Shown: positions 9,429-17,085 of the stretch, piece by piece
Layout: the number at the start of each line of letters is the position of its first letter
How positions within the stretch are numbered: the stretch's first letter is position 1
Origin: Rhodococcus sp. SMB37
Lineage (GTDB): Bacteria; Actinomycetota; Actinomycetes; Mycobacteriales; Mycobacteriaceae
Direction: 5' to 3'
Length of the DNA: 64,000 nt
Assembly: GCF_004345605.1 (NCBI RefSeq)
Contig: NZ_SLVY01000002.1
Span: 434,001 to 498,000 of the forward strand
Notes under the pieces: model-generated
What the model saw: the letters and a program-made list of their open reading frames with translations, nothing else
Told to the model about the DNA's origin: nothing
Database searches by the model: none
Program-made: the position numbers and the translations under genes

Positions 9429-10277
9429 GTGGCGGCGAACCCGAAATCCCTGGCTCGGCAACTCTCGAAGCGCGGCCCTCACACGGTGCTGCGCGGCGAC
9501 CTCGCGCTCGCCGGTCTCCCCGGCATCGTCTACACCCCAGCGGAGGGCTTCAACCTTCCTGCGGTGGCGTTCGGTCACGGCTGGCTGACCGGGATCAGCA
9601 AGTATTCGGGGCTGCTCGAGCACCTCGCGTCCTGGGGGATCGTTGCTGCAGCGCCCGGCACCGAACGCGGGCCTGTCCCCTCCTCCATCGGATTCGCCAC
9701 CGATCTGCTGACCACCCTCGATATCTGTACCGGTGTCCGCCTGGGCACCGGTCGCATCAGCGTGCACCCGCGCCGGCTGGCCCTCGTCGGGCACGGCCTC
9801 GGCGCCGGTGCCGCGATCCTGGGTGCGGCGCAACGCAGGGTAGGCGCTGTCGCGGCGCTCTACCCCGCCCCCACCACCCCGTCCGCAGCCGACGCCGCAG
9901 CTCGCGTCGAGGTACCCGGGCTGGTGCTCGTCGGAGAGAAGAGTTTCGGATCGATGAACAGCGACGCGGTGTCGGTGGCCCAGAAGTGGGGTGACGGGGA
10001 CGTACAACTGCGAATCGTCGACGGCGCCGACGACCAAGGGCTCGTCGAAGGCCGCCGCCTGCTCGGCGCACTCGGGTTCGGTGGCGCAGAGCGGAAGACA
10101 CAGGAACGCACCCGGGCACTGCTGACCGGATTCCTCCTGGATCGACTCACCGACGACAAGACCTACGCGGCATTCGCCGATCCCACCACCGAGATCCCCG
10201 GCTCCACCGTGATCACGGATCCCTCTCTGGTCGAGCAGGATCTCGGCAGCCGGATCAACAAGCTGCTCAGCAGCTAG
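9429..10277 (+). CDS. Dienelactone-hydrolase-like alpha/beta hydrolase
   Basis: The 282-residue protein has an oxyanion region VAFGHGWLTG, a nucleophile-elbow-like VGHGLGAGAA in which Gly-Leu replaces the usual Ser, a later strand VLVGEKSF and a final acidic and His-poor region. It is the positional equivalent of M. tuberculosis Rv3438. The classical catalytic serine is not obvious in the elbow, so catalysis is uncertain. GTG 9429 lacks a good ribosome-binding site, and a TAACGT hexamer ends seven bases before it, which would fit a leaderless message. It is divergent from glmS and ends 10 bases from the convergent gene. Confidence 0.8.
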   Translation: MAANPKSLARQLSKRGPHTVLRGDLALAGLPGIVYTPAEGFNLPAVAFGHGWLTGISKYSGLLEHLASWGIVAAAPGTERGPVPSSIGFATDLLTTLDICTGVRLGTGRISVHPRRLALVGHGLGAGAAILGAAQRRVGAVAALYPAPTTPSAADAAARVEVPGLVLVGEKSFGSMNSDAVSVAQKWGDGDVQLRIVDGADDQGLVEGRRLLGALGFGGAERKTQERTRALLTGFLLDRLTDDKTYAAFADPTTEIPGSTVITDPSLVEQDLGSRINKLLSS

Positions 10278-10287
10278 GCGCCGCGAG

Positions 10288-11646
10288 TCACAGCGGACCG
10301 GCCTCGGCCAGCACGACTCCGTCTCCGTCGTCCCTGGGCCTCCCTGCGTCGCCCGGGTCGGTGGTCGCTGCGCCCGCGGTCGCTCCCGAACGACGGTCGG
10401 CTCCGCGGCCCCCGGCGGGTGCCTGAGCGACTACCGGGCCGGACGGTGGCCCCGCATCCTCCGACGGCGCGCTCTCCGCGGGCAGTATCACGGGCGAATC
10501 GGTCCCCGAGGGCGCACGCGCCGAAGGTACGGGCTCCGAGGGTGTGGCCGCCGGAGGAGAAGCAGGGGCGGGCTCTCGCGAATCCGGCACGAACCCGGTC
10601 GGTGCCGCCGGGACCGGCGACTCCGGGACCGATTGAGGCGCCACCGGTTGAGGTGCGAGCGGTGGGGGTGCGACTTCTTCGACACTCGGCCGGAAGATCC
10701 CGGACGTGACGGCCTCTGTGAAGGCTGTCGCTCCCTCCGCCGCTGTCGTCGCCAGATCGGCCACCGCCCCGGTCAGATCCGCGACGGCCTCGACGAGATC
10801 TCGCCCGGCGCCGACGAGATCGGCCGTTGCTCGCAGGACGTCGTCCTGTCCGCCGGCGGTGTCGGTCGTGCCGCGGGAACCACTACCGGGCTGCCTCACC
10901 GACTCGGGTGCCGATGTCGGTGCGTCCAGCAGGTCGAACGCCCGGGCAACCGCGGCGAGGTGGTCGTCGACCGCGGCGTCGGCGATATCGCACACCTCGA
11001 TGAACCGATCGATTCGTGCCCTGATCGTCGGTGCGAACACCTCGTGCAGCCATCGCGCGCACCACGCGGCGACGCCGTCAGGACCTGCCGCGGGCGTGCC
11101 GGCTTCCGCGCACCACAGCGCCACCTGCTCGGCGGTGGGGCCGTCGGTGTCGCCGCGCGCGCCCGCAATGATCGCGTCGATGTCCTCGGGGGTCCGGCCG
11201 TCGACCGACATGTCCGCGAACCGTCCGATCGCAGACGACTTCTCGTTGACCGCTCGGGTAATTCCGTCGACGGCACCTGCACATGCCCGGGCCAGCGCAT
11301 GCACCGACTCGTACAGCATCGCACCGCGCTGCACGGCTCGATCCAGATCGTCGCGGGCAAGGTCACCGGCATCACCGCGCCACGCGGAACGCATTGCGCG
11401 TACCCCGTCCGTCTGTTCCTCGACTCGACCCTCCAGATCGGCCACGAGTCGGGTCAGCACCGCCGCGTCGTCCGCGAGTACCGACACGTCGAGCCCGATC
11501 TGCTCGTCGTAGCGTCCGCGCAAACCGTCGACGGTGACCCGCCCGGCAATGCCTACCCGGTGGGCACGCGGAAGGTATGCGGCGAAGAAGTCCAATCCGC
11601 GTGCACCGGCATCGAGCAGCTCGGCCAGACCTACGCGCGAACTCAC
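10288..11646 (-). CDS. WXG-motif helical protein with proline-rich C-terminus (candidate ESX substrate, EspB-like layout)
   Basis: I place the start at GTG 11646, which overlaps the upstream stop as GTGA and gives 452 residues. The first ~290 residues are predicted to be helical and carry a WRG turn (W89-G91 in MRSAWRGDAG), as in WXG100 and EspB/PPE-like bundles. The last ~150 residues are Pro/Ala/Ser-rich and probably disordered. There is no signal peptide or membrane segment. It matches Rv3439c of M. tuberculosis in size and position. The coupling to an EspC-like protein and the WXG turn suggest type VII export; this is inference. Confidence 0.72.
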   Translation of the reverse strand: MSSRVGLAELLDAGARGLDFFAAYLPRAHRVGIAGRVTVDGLRGRYDEQIGLDVSVLADDAAVLTRLVADLEGRVEEQTDGVRAMRSAWRGDAGDLARDDLDRAVQRGAMLYESVHALARACAGAVDGITRAVNEKSSAIGRFADMSVDGRTPEDIDAIIAGARGDTDGPTAEQVALWCAEAGTPAAGPDGVAAWCARWLHEVFAPTIRARIDRFIEVCDIADAAVDDHLAAVARAFDLLDAPTSAPESVRQPGSGSRGTTDTAGGQDDVLRATADLVGAGRDLVEAVADLTGAVADLATTAAEGATAFTEAVTSGIFRPSVEEVAPPPLAPQPVAPQSVPESPVPAAPTGFVPDSREPAPASPPAATPSEPVPSARAPSGTDSPVILPAESAPSEDAGPPSGPVVAQAPAGGRGADRRSGATAGAATTDPGDAGRPRDDGDGVVLAEAGPL

Positions 11647-11972
11647 CGAGCGAGTTCTGTCCGGGTGTCGCGCAGTGCGTCGAGTGTGGCCTGCTCCTGG
11701 TCGTGGTAACCGCGCGCTGCTTCTGCGGCTGCGTCGGAATACCGGTTGGTCGCCGCAGTCCACTCGCCGAGGGCACGCCGCAGGCGGCGGTACCCGTCTT
11801 CGACGGCGACCCCGCGCGATCGATACGTCTCCCCGGAGCACCCCGGGCCGAACTCCAGGGCGCCGAGGGCACGGCGGCATGCCCGGTCCGCGGCCACCGC
11901 GGAGCCGGTCACCGCGGACGCGACCGTCCGGACCGCTGCGCCGTCGAAATACAGTTCGGATCGTGGCTCCAC
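11643..11972 (-). CDS. Small EspC-like / WXG100-like helical protein with YxxxE motif
   Basis: The 109-residue protein has no signal peptide and reads as two amphipathic helices. Near its C-terminus it carries Y89-H-D-Q-E93, which fits the YxxxD/E type VII export signal, with a Trp at 71. The start is GTG 11972, preceded by GAAGGAG five bases upstream. It is translationally coupled to the larger WRG protein downstream and matches Rv3440c in size and position. Assignment to the EspC-like group is by motif and length only. Confidence 0.7.
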   Translation of the reverse strand: MEPRSELYFDGAAVRTVASAVTGSAVAADRACRRALGALEFGPGCSGETYRSRGVAVEDGYRRLRRALGEWTAATNRYSDAAAEAARGYHDQEQATLDALRDTRTELAR

Positions 11973-12081
11973 GTCCGCTCCTTCACGTGTCGGTCGACAC
12001 CGTCACAGAGTTGGACGCACCGCCGGACGATCCGGTTCCCCTTCGACGAAAAGAATCGATCCGCCCGTGGACGGCGATCAT

Positions 12082-13419
12082 TCAGATGCCGGCGACGACC
12101 TTGGCGAGGCGATCGGCAACCGCCTGTGCGTGAGTGTCCTCCGACGCTTCGACCATGACTCGCACGAGCTGTTCGGTGCCGGACGGGCGGAGCAGCACTC
12201 GCCCGGCGTCGCCGAGTTCCCGTTCGGCTTCCGCCACAGCATCCGCGACCGCGCGGTCCGCAGCGACCGCTACTTTGTCGGATACAGGGACGTTGACGAG
12301 GACCTGTGGGAGTGATCGCATGACCGCGGCCAGGTCTGCCAGTGACGTTCCGGTCGCTGCGATCCGTTCCATCAACCGCAGGCCGGTCAGGACGCCGTCA
12401 CCGGTCGTGCCGTGCGCGGGGAAGACGATGTGCCCGGATTGCTCGCCTCCGAGGGAGAAGCCGCCGCGACGCAGTTCCTCGAGCACGTACCGGTCGCCGA
12501 CACCGACGGTCACGACCTCGATGCCGGACTCACGCATCGCCAGGTGCAGGCCCAGATTGCTCATGACGGTCGCGACGAGAGTGTTCTCCCGCAGCTCGCC
12601 GCGGTCTCGCATGCTCAGTGCAAGCACCGCCATGATCGCGTCTCCGTCGACGACCGCGCCGGACGCATCGACAGCGAGGCAGCGGTCCGCATCGCCGTCG
12701 TGTCCGAGCCCGAGGTCGGCACCGTGCTCGACCACGGCCTTCCGCAGGGAATCGAGGTGTGTGGACCCGCAGCCGTCGTTGATGTTGAGGCCGTCCGGCT
12801 CGGCGCTCACCGCGATCACGGTGGCGCCTGCGGCGGCGTAGGCGGCGGGACCGACGTGCGACGCGGCGCCGTGCGCGCAGTCGACCACGACCGTGACACC
12901 GTCGAGCGACACGCTCGTCGCGCTCGCGAGGTGCGCCAGATAGCGGTCTGCAGCGGCGGCGGCAGTCCGCACCCTGCCCACTCCGGCCCCGGTCGGACGC
13001 GCCGGAGTCACTCCGTCGTGCAGTGCCGCCTCGATCCGGTCCTCGGCGGCATCGTCGAGCTTGTGACCGCCCGCGGCGAAGATCTTGATTCCGTTGTCCG
13101 GCATGGGGTTGTGTGACGCCGAGATCATCACGCCGAGATCCGCGGCGTACTCACCGGTGAGGTATGCGACTGCCGGTGTCGGCAGTACGCCGACAGCCAC
13201 GACGTCGACACCCGCCGCGGCGAGTCCCGCAGTAACGGCGGCTTCGAGCATCTCGCCGCTGGCACGCGGATCGCGACCCACCACTGCGACCGGACGACGC
13301 CCCTCACCGCCGGGCGCCAGCACGGTCGCCGCCGCGCCGGCGAGTTGCATCGCCAATTCCACAGTCAGTCCGCCGTTCGCCGTACCGCGAACCCCGTCCG
13401 TGCCGAACAACCGGGCCAT
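12082..13419 (-). CDS. glmM: Phosphoglucosamine mutase
   Basis: GlmM converts glucosamine-6-phosphate to glucosamine-1-phosphate on the way to UDP-GlcNAc. The protein begins [12 protein letters not shown]. It has the phosphoserine loop [16 protein letters not shown], the metal-binding DGDADR and the C-terminal phosphate-binding [15 protein letters not shown] 13419 gives 445 residues, the normal length. It lies 161 bases after rpsI, beyond that operon's terminator. Confidence 0.97.
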   Translation of the reverse strand: MARLFGTDGVRGTANGGLTVELAMQLAGAAATVLAPGGEGRRPVAVVGRDPRASGEMLEAAVTAGLAAAGVDVVAVGVLPTPAVAYLTGEYAADLGVMISASHNPMPDNGIKIFAAGGHKLDDAAEDRIEAALHDGVTPARPTGAGVGRVRTAAAAADRYLAHLASATSVSLDGVTVVVDCAHGAASHVGPAAYAAAGATVIAVSAEPDGLNINDGCGSTHLDSLRKAVVEHGADLGLGHDGDADRCLAVDASGAVVDGDAIMAVLALSMRDRGELRENTLVATVMSNLGLHLAMRESGIEVVTVGVGDRYVLEELRRGGFSLGGEQSGHIVFPAHGTTGDGVLTGLRLMERIAATGTSLADLAAVMRSLPQVLVNVPVSDKVAVAADRAVADAVAEAERELGDAGRVLLRPSGTEQLVRVMVEASEDTHAQAVADRLAKVVAGI

Positions 13420-13493
13420 ACACACGTCCTTCACGTCGAGTCTTCGAAGACAGGCCCCCCACGAGCACTGTCACCGGAATCAGAATGCACGAA

Positions 13494-13530
13494 AGCAGGC
13501 GCCGGTAGTGATTCTCTACCGACGCCTGCT
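13494..13530 (-). terminator. Terminator of the rplM-rpsI operon
   Basis: A 15-bp stem with one mismatch (arms 13494-13508 and 13516-13530) and a 7-base loop lies 51 bases after the rpsI stop. On the minus strand it is followed by a T-containing tail. Confidence 0.75.
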
Positions 13531-13580
13531 CTCGTGGTCGAACAGATGCCGAGGCCGACAGGGTCAGCGTCGGCAACACA

Positions 13581-14099
13581 TCAGCGCTTGGAGTACTGAG
13601 GTGCCTTACGGGCCTTCTTGAGGCCGTACTTCTTACGCTCGGTCGCACGCGGGTCACGCGTGAGGAAGCCGGCGCGCTTGAGCGACGGACGATCCTCGGG
13701 GGTGACCTCGATCAGCGCACGCGCGATGGCGAGACGCAGAGCGCCGGCCTGGCCGGACGGTCCGCCGCCGTGCAGACGCGCGTGGATGTCGAACGACTCG
13801 CCGCGCTCGACGGTTACCAGCGGCGACTTCACGAGCTGCTGGTGCACCTTGTTCGGGAAGTAGTCCTCGATGGTGCGGCCGTTGAGCACGAACTTGCCGC
13901 TGCCTGGCACGAGGCGGACGCGAGCGACTGCCTCCTTACGGCGACCGACGGTCTGGATCGGGCGATCGAACACGATCGGCTCGACAGGTGCCTCGACGAA
14001 CTCCTCGGCAACCTCCTCGACCACGTATTCGTCCGCGGCAACCTCGACGTTGTCGGCGTACTCTTCGGGGTTCACGTTCTGCTCCTCCGGCGCCGTCAC
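13581..14099 (-). CDS. rpsI: 30S ribosomal protein S9
   Basis: S9 contacts P-site tRNA through its basic C-terminal tail. The conserved core starts at [18 protein letters not shown] and ends in ...APQYSKR, the tRNA-contacting end. An acidic N-terminal extension of about 45 residues precedes the core. The GTG start at 14099 overlaps the rplM stop; a second GTG at 14075 sits eight bases after a strong GGAGG and could be the real start. Confidence 0.95.
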   Translation of the reverse strand: MTAPEEQNVNPEEYADNVEVAADEYVVEEVAEEFVEAPVEPIVFDRPIQTVGRRKEAVARVRLVPGSGKFVLNGRTIEDYFPNKVHQQLVKSPLVTVERGESFDIHARLHGGGPSGQAGALRLAIARALIEVTPEDRPSLKRAGFLTRDPRATERKKYGLKKARKAPQYSKR

Positions 14100-14539
14100 T
14101 GGGCCACCTGCTTGATCTCGAACGGCACCGGCTGCTGCGCGGCGTGGGGGTGGTTCGGGCCCGCGTACACCTTCAGCTTCTTGGCGATGGCGCGGCCGAG
14201 CTTGTTCTTCGGGAGCATGCCGGTGACGGCCTTCTCCACGAGGCGGTCGGGGTTCTTCTCGAGAACCTCGCCCACCGAACGAGCGCGGAGACCACCCGGG
14301 TGACCGGAGTGGCTGTAGAGGAACTTGCCCTCGCGCTTGTTGCCGGAGATGGCAACCTTGTCGGCGTTGATGATGACGACGAAGTCACCACCGTCGACAT
14401 GCGGGGCAAAGGTGGGCTTGTGCTTGCCGCGGAGCAGGTTCGCTGCCTGCACCGCGAGGCGGCCGAGCACCACGTCGGTGGCGTCGATGACGTGCCACTG
14501 ATGGGTCACGTCGCCGGCTTTCGGTGTGTACGTAGACAC
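14096..14539 (-). CDS. rplM: 50S ribosomal protein L13
   Basis: The 147-residue protein has the L13 signature region ([41 protein letters not shown]). It is the first gene of a two-gene operon with rpsI, four bases of overlap. A promoter candidate lies about 135 bases upstream. Confidence 0.97.
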   Translation of the reverse strand: MSTYTPKAGDVTHQWHVIDATDVVLGRLAVQAANLLRGKHKPTFAPHVDGGDFVVIINADKVAISGNKREGKFLYSHSGHPGGLRARSVGEVLEKNPDRLVEKAVTGMLPKNKLGRAIAKKLKVYAGPNHPHAAQQPVPFEIKQVAQ

Positions 14540-14671
14540 AGATCTTCCTCGTCTATCGTTTCGCTGCTGGCCCGCGCGCCGCGCATAGTCGTCCTCGGCG
14601 GCCAGTTGAGACCCGAGAGACGACGCTTGCCGTGCACATGGCTACGACAGCGTGCGACACGCCGATCGCAC

Positions 14672-14701
14672 ACAATACCCGCCCGGCGGCTATGGGGTCA
14701 A
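14672..14701 (-). promoter_or_regulatory. Promoter candidate for rplM-rpsI
   Basis: Reading the minus strand, TTGACC (14696-14701) and TATTGT (14672-14677) are separated by 18 bases, upstream of rplM. It is a good sigma-70-type match in a GC-rich background. Confidence 0.6.
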
Positions 14702-14735
14702 AAGGCGGGCCGACGCACCTGCCGGAAGACTCGAA

Positions 14736-14763
14736 GTCCCGGTGGCCTCTCCACCACCGGGAC
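14736..14763 (-). terminator. Hairpin after esxT
   Basis: A perfect 10-bp stem (14736-14745 with 14754-14763) and an 8-base loop lie 37 bases past the EsxT stop. There is no strong T run. It probably ends ESX transcripts before the rplM promoter. Confidence 0.6.
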
Positions 14764-14799
14764 ATCGTGCAGCGAGTCGCTCGCCTCGCGGACGGATCG

Positions 14800-15105
14800 T
14801 CACCCCCCGTATCGGGCGGCGTTCATCTTTTCGGTGATCCGCATCTCCTCATTACCGCGCCCCACAGTCCCACTGATCTCTGCCAGCACCTGGTTCAAAC
14901 CGAGTCGGGCCTGGGACCAGCGCCGCTGGGTGTCCGCGTATGCCTCATTGGCCTTGCCTTCCCAGCTGTCGTCCAGCCGCGCCACCTGAGCCTCGATGCG
15001 GTCGAGGATGTCGTTCATCTGCTTCTGGACCCCCGCGACTCCGGTATTGAGATTGTCAACGCCTTCGAAGTTCTGGAAGATCTCGCCATGTGGGCCGATC
15101 GCCAT
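14800..15105 (-). CDS. esxT: WXG100-family ESX protein, EsxT-like
   Basis: The 101-residue helical-hairpin protein has the WXG turn as W-E-G (LDDSWEGKANEAY), and its length is typical of Esx proteins. It probably forms a heterodimer with the product of the gene 47 bases upstream and is exported by the ESX-4 machine encoded next door. The C-terminus (NAARYGG) has no YxxxD/E motif. ATG 15105 follows AAGGAG. The name follows position relative to eccC and the mycobacterial Rv3444c. Confidence 0.88.
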   Translation of the reverse strand: MAIGPHGEIFQNFEGVDNLNTGVAGVQKQMNDILDRIEAQVARLDDSWEGKANEAYADTQRRWSQARLGLNQVLAEISGTVGRGNEEMRITEKMNAARYGG

Positions 15106-15152
15106 TGCCTGCTCCTTGCAAAATATTGTGTGGTCACCCGCCGTCGGGTCGG

Positions 15153-15494
15153 TCAGTAGTCACCGCTGAGCACGCTGCCGGTGTTCTTCAACTCCGCGGC
15201 CTGGTTGGCCGCAGTCTCCTCGTAGGACCGGCCGCCGGTGCGGACGGCCTCGGCGATCTCATCGAGCGCCTGGTTCAGTTGGTTCGCATTGTGGGTCCAG
15301 CGCTCCATGATGTTCGTGAACTCCATTGCACCGTCGCTCTTCCACACCGTCGACGTCTCCGACACGCGCGCACCGAGCACCCTTACTGCGCTGCCGAGTT
15401 CATCGCGTGACTCCTGCAGCTGGGTCGACGCCACTTCCATGGCGACGACATCAGCATTGAGCTGCTGTCCACCACCGGTTCCGCCCTCACTCAT
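15153..15494 (-). CDS. esxU: WXG100-family ESX protein, EsxU-like
   Basis: The 113-residue Esx partner has Gly-rich first residues, then two helices joined at STVWKSDGAMEF. The usual Gly of WXG is replaced by Ser (W-K-S). Near the C-terminus SYEETAANQ has a Tyr but no acid at +4, so the canonical YxxxD/E is absent. I chose ATG 15494, seven bases after GGAGGGG, over an in-frame start five codons earlier. It pairs with EsxT. Confidence 0.85.
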   Translation of the reverse strand: MSEGGTGGGQQLNADVVAMEVASTQLQESRDELGSAVRVLGARVSETSTVWKSDGAMEFTNIMERWTHNANQLNQALDEIAEAVRTGGRSYEETAANQAAELKNTGSVLSGDY

Positions 15495-15627
15495 CGTGCA
15501 CCCCTCCATTGTTCGGCGTCACGGTTCACTCGGCCCCCGTTGGTCCGACCCGTTTCGCCCCTACATCTGATTCGACGCAGCCCGCACCGGATCGGTTCCG
15601 CTCGATCCGAACTACGTCGGAGTCTTC

Positions 15628-17085
15628 TCACACCGGCTCCACAGTGTGGACAGCCTGCTCGCATTCACTTCTGATTCCGGTCCATTCGTCGGCGAGGAAC
15701 TGGCAGCCGATGGAAACCTGCAGGCCCGGCATGACGACGACCGACCACCTCACCGTGGAAAACTCGTCGGGCACCTCGACGTACGAGATGACCGGGCGGT
15801 CACCGAAGCGCGTGTCCGACTCCACATCTCGGATGACATCGCTGCGCGCCGTCGCACGGGCCGCAAGACTCCGCGCTACCGCGTCCGAATCCATCCCGTC
15901 CGCGAGGTGTGAGTACACGATCACGATCCTGCGGTCGGGGCCCGAATCCGGCAACAGCTCGGCCCTGCCCGGATCCTGCACACCGGAATCGCGTATGCGC
16001 CAGTACGACGGGAGGTCCAGGCGTACGACGCCGAGATCGATCGTGGCGAAGGCGGATGCACCCGGATCCCGCGTGGCCGTGACGGAGGCATCGTCGATCG
16101 GTTCGGCCCGGACGGTCTCCGCACTCGCTGCACCACCCCTGTCCGCGACGAACTCGCGGGCGCCCTCATCAGCCGAGATGAACACCATCGCGACCACCAC
16201 GACGATCACGATCAGAGCTCCCGCAACCATCCACCCGAAGCGGGGCGCGCGCGACGGTTCGGGCATGGGTGCACGGACATCCTGCAGCCACTGCGCGGTC
16301 GACGACCCGACCTCGCTCCGAGAGGCCGCGACCCGCCCCGTGCCCGCCTCGAGTACTTCTGTGATCGGCGCAAGCATTTCCGAGGCTGCCACCGGGACAA
16401 CCCGAATCCCCCGCCCGATTCGCTCACCCAGCCGTCCACACAAGTCGACACCCGCGGGCTCACCCGGAATCCCCGTCACCAGCAGCACATCCGGATCGAC
16501 CCGCCCGGCGACCGATTCGATCAGAGACCTGAGGCGGGTCGCGCCGTCGTCGGAATCCACCTCGTCGGCCGGCAGCCCCGGGTCCCTCGCAACACGGTCG
16601 ATGACGGCCCGTCCGCCGCGAATCGGTTCGAGAGAGGTCGCTGTGACCCCGTCCGGCATGACTTCGAGAGTCACACACCGCTCATCGGCACCCACGTCGG
16701 CTGCGTCGCACGCGGCGACCGCAGCCGGAACCAGCTCCGCATTGCGCGCGACATTCCGCGCGGCGGTGTACAGCGCGTCACGCCGCCGCGCACTCCACTT
16801 CGTCGGATGAACCGCGACGACAGTTCCGATGTTCGGGGGTGCACCGATCACGGCAGCGGCGTAACGCACCAGCCCTGTCAGCAACTCGGCGGAGTCGTCC
16901 CCTCGATCCTCGGCGAGCACGTCGGTCGTCTCGAGCGACGCCGCAGCATCTCCGAAGACCCATCCGCCGCTCAGCCTCGCGGCGACGGCAGGCACGTGCC
17001 GGATACGCTCGGCACGGCGTACACACACGCTGGTCGCTCCGGCGTGGAGTCCGAGCACATCCGCGCTCACGACGGTTGCAGCCAT
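15628..17085 (-). CDS. Type VII secretion-associated actin-like membrane protein (Rv3446c-like)
   Basis: The 485-residue protein has an N-terminal ~280-residue domain with an actin/Hsp70-like pattern (VSADVLGLHAGATSVCV at the start, then VVAVHPTKWSARRR). One membrane helix follows at about residues 284-304, then a ~180-residue extracytoplasmic domain. This is the layout of the ESX-4-associated family represented by Rv3446c. The start overlaps the eccC stop by 19 bases, so the two are made together. Its role is unknown; ATP binding by the N-terminal domain is plausible, but key residues cannot be confirmed by eye. Confidence 0.82.
   Translation of the reverse strand: MAATVVSADVLGLHAGATSVCVRRAERIRHVPAVAARLSGGWVFGDAAASLETTDVLAEDRGDDSAELLTGLVRYAAAVIGAPPNIGTVVAVHPTKWSARRRDALYTAARNVARNAELVPAAVAACDAADVGADERCVTLEVMPDGVTATSLEPIRGGRAVIDRVARDPGLPADEVDSDDGATRLRSLIESVAGRVDPDVLLVTGIPGEPAGVDLCGRLGERIGRGIRVVPVAASEMLAPITEVLEAGTGRVAASRSEVGSSTAQWLQDVRAPMPEPSRAPRFGWMVAGALIVIVVVVAMVFISADEGAREFVADRGGAASAETVRAEPIDDASVTATRDPGASAFATIDLGVVRLDLPSYWRIRDSGVQDPGRAELLPDSGPDRRIVIVYSHLADGMDSDAVARSLAARATARSDVIRDVESDTRFGDRPVISYVEVPDEFSTVRWSVVVMPGLQVSIGCQFLADEWTGIRSECEQAVHTVEPV

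Noticed and set aside
10633-11709. Plus-strand open frame opposite the WRG protein
   Set aside because: It is a shadow frame. The minus-strand gene has the GTGA coupling, a helical pattern and a positional match in mycobacteria.
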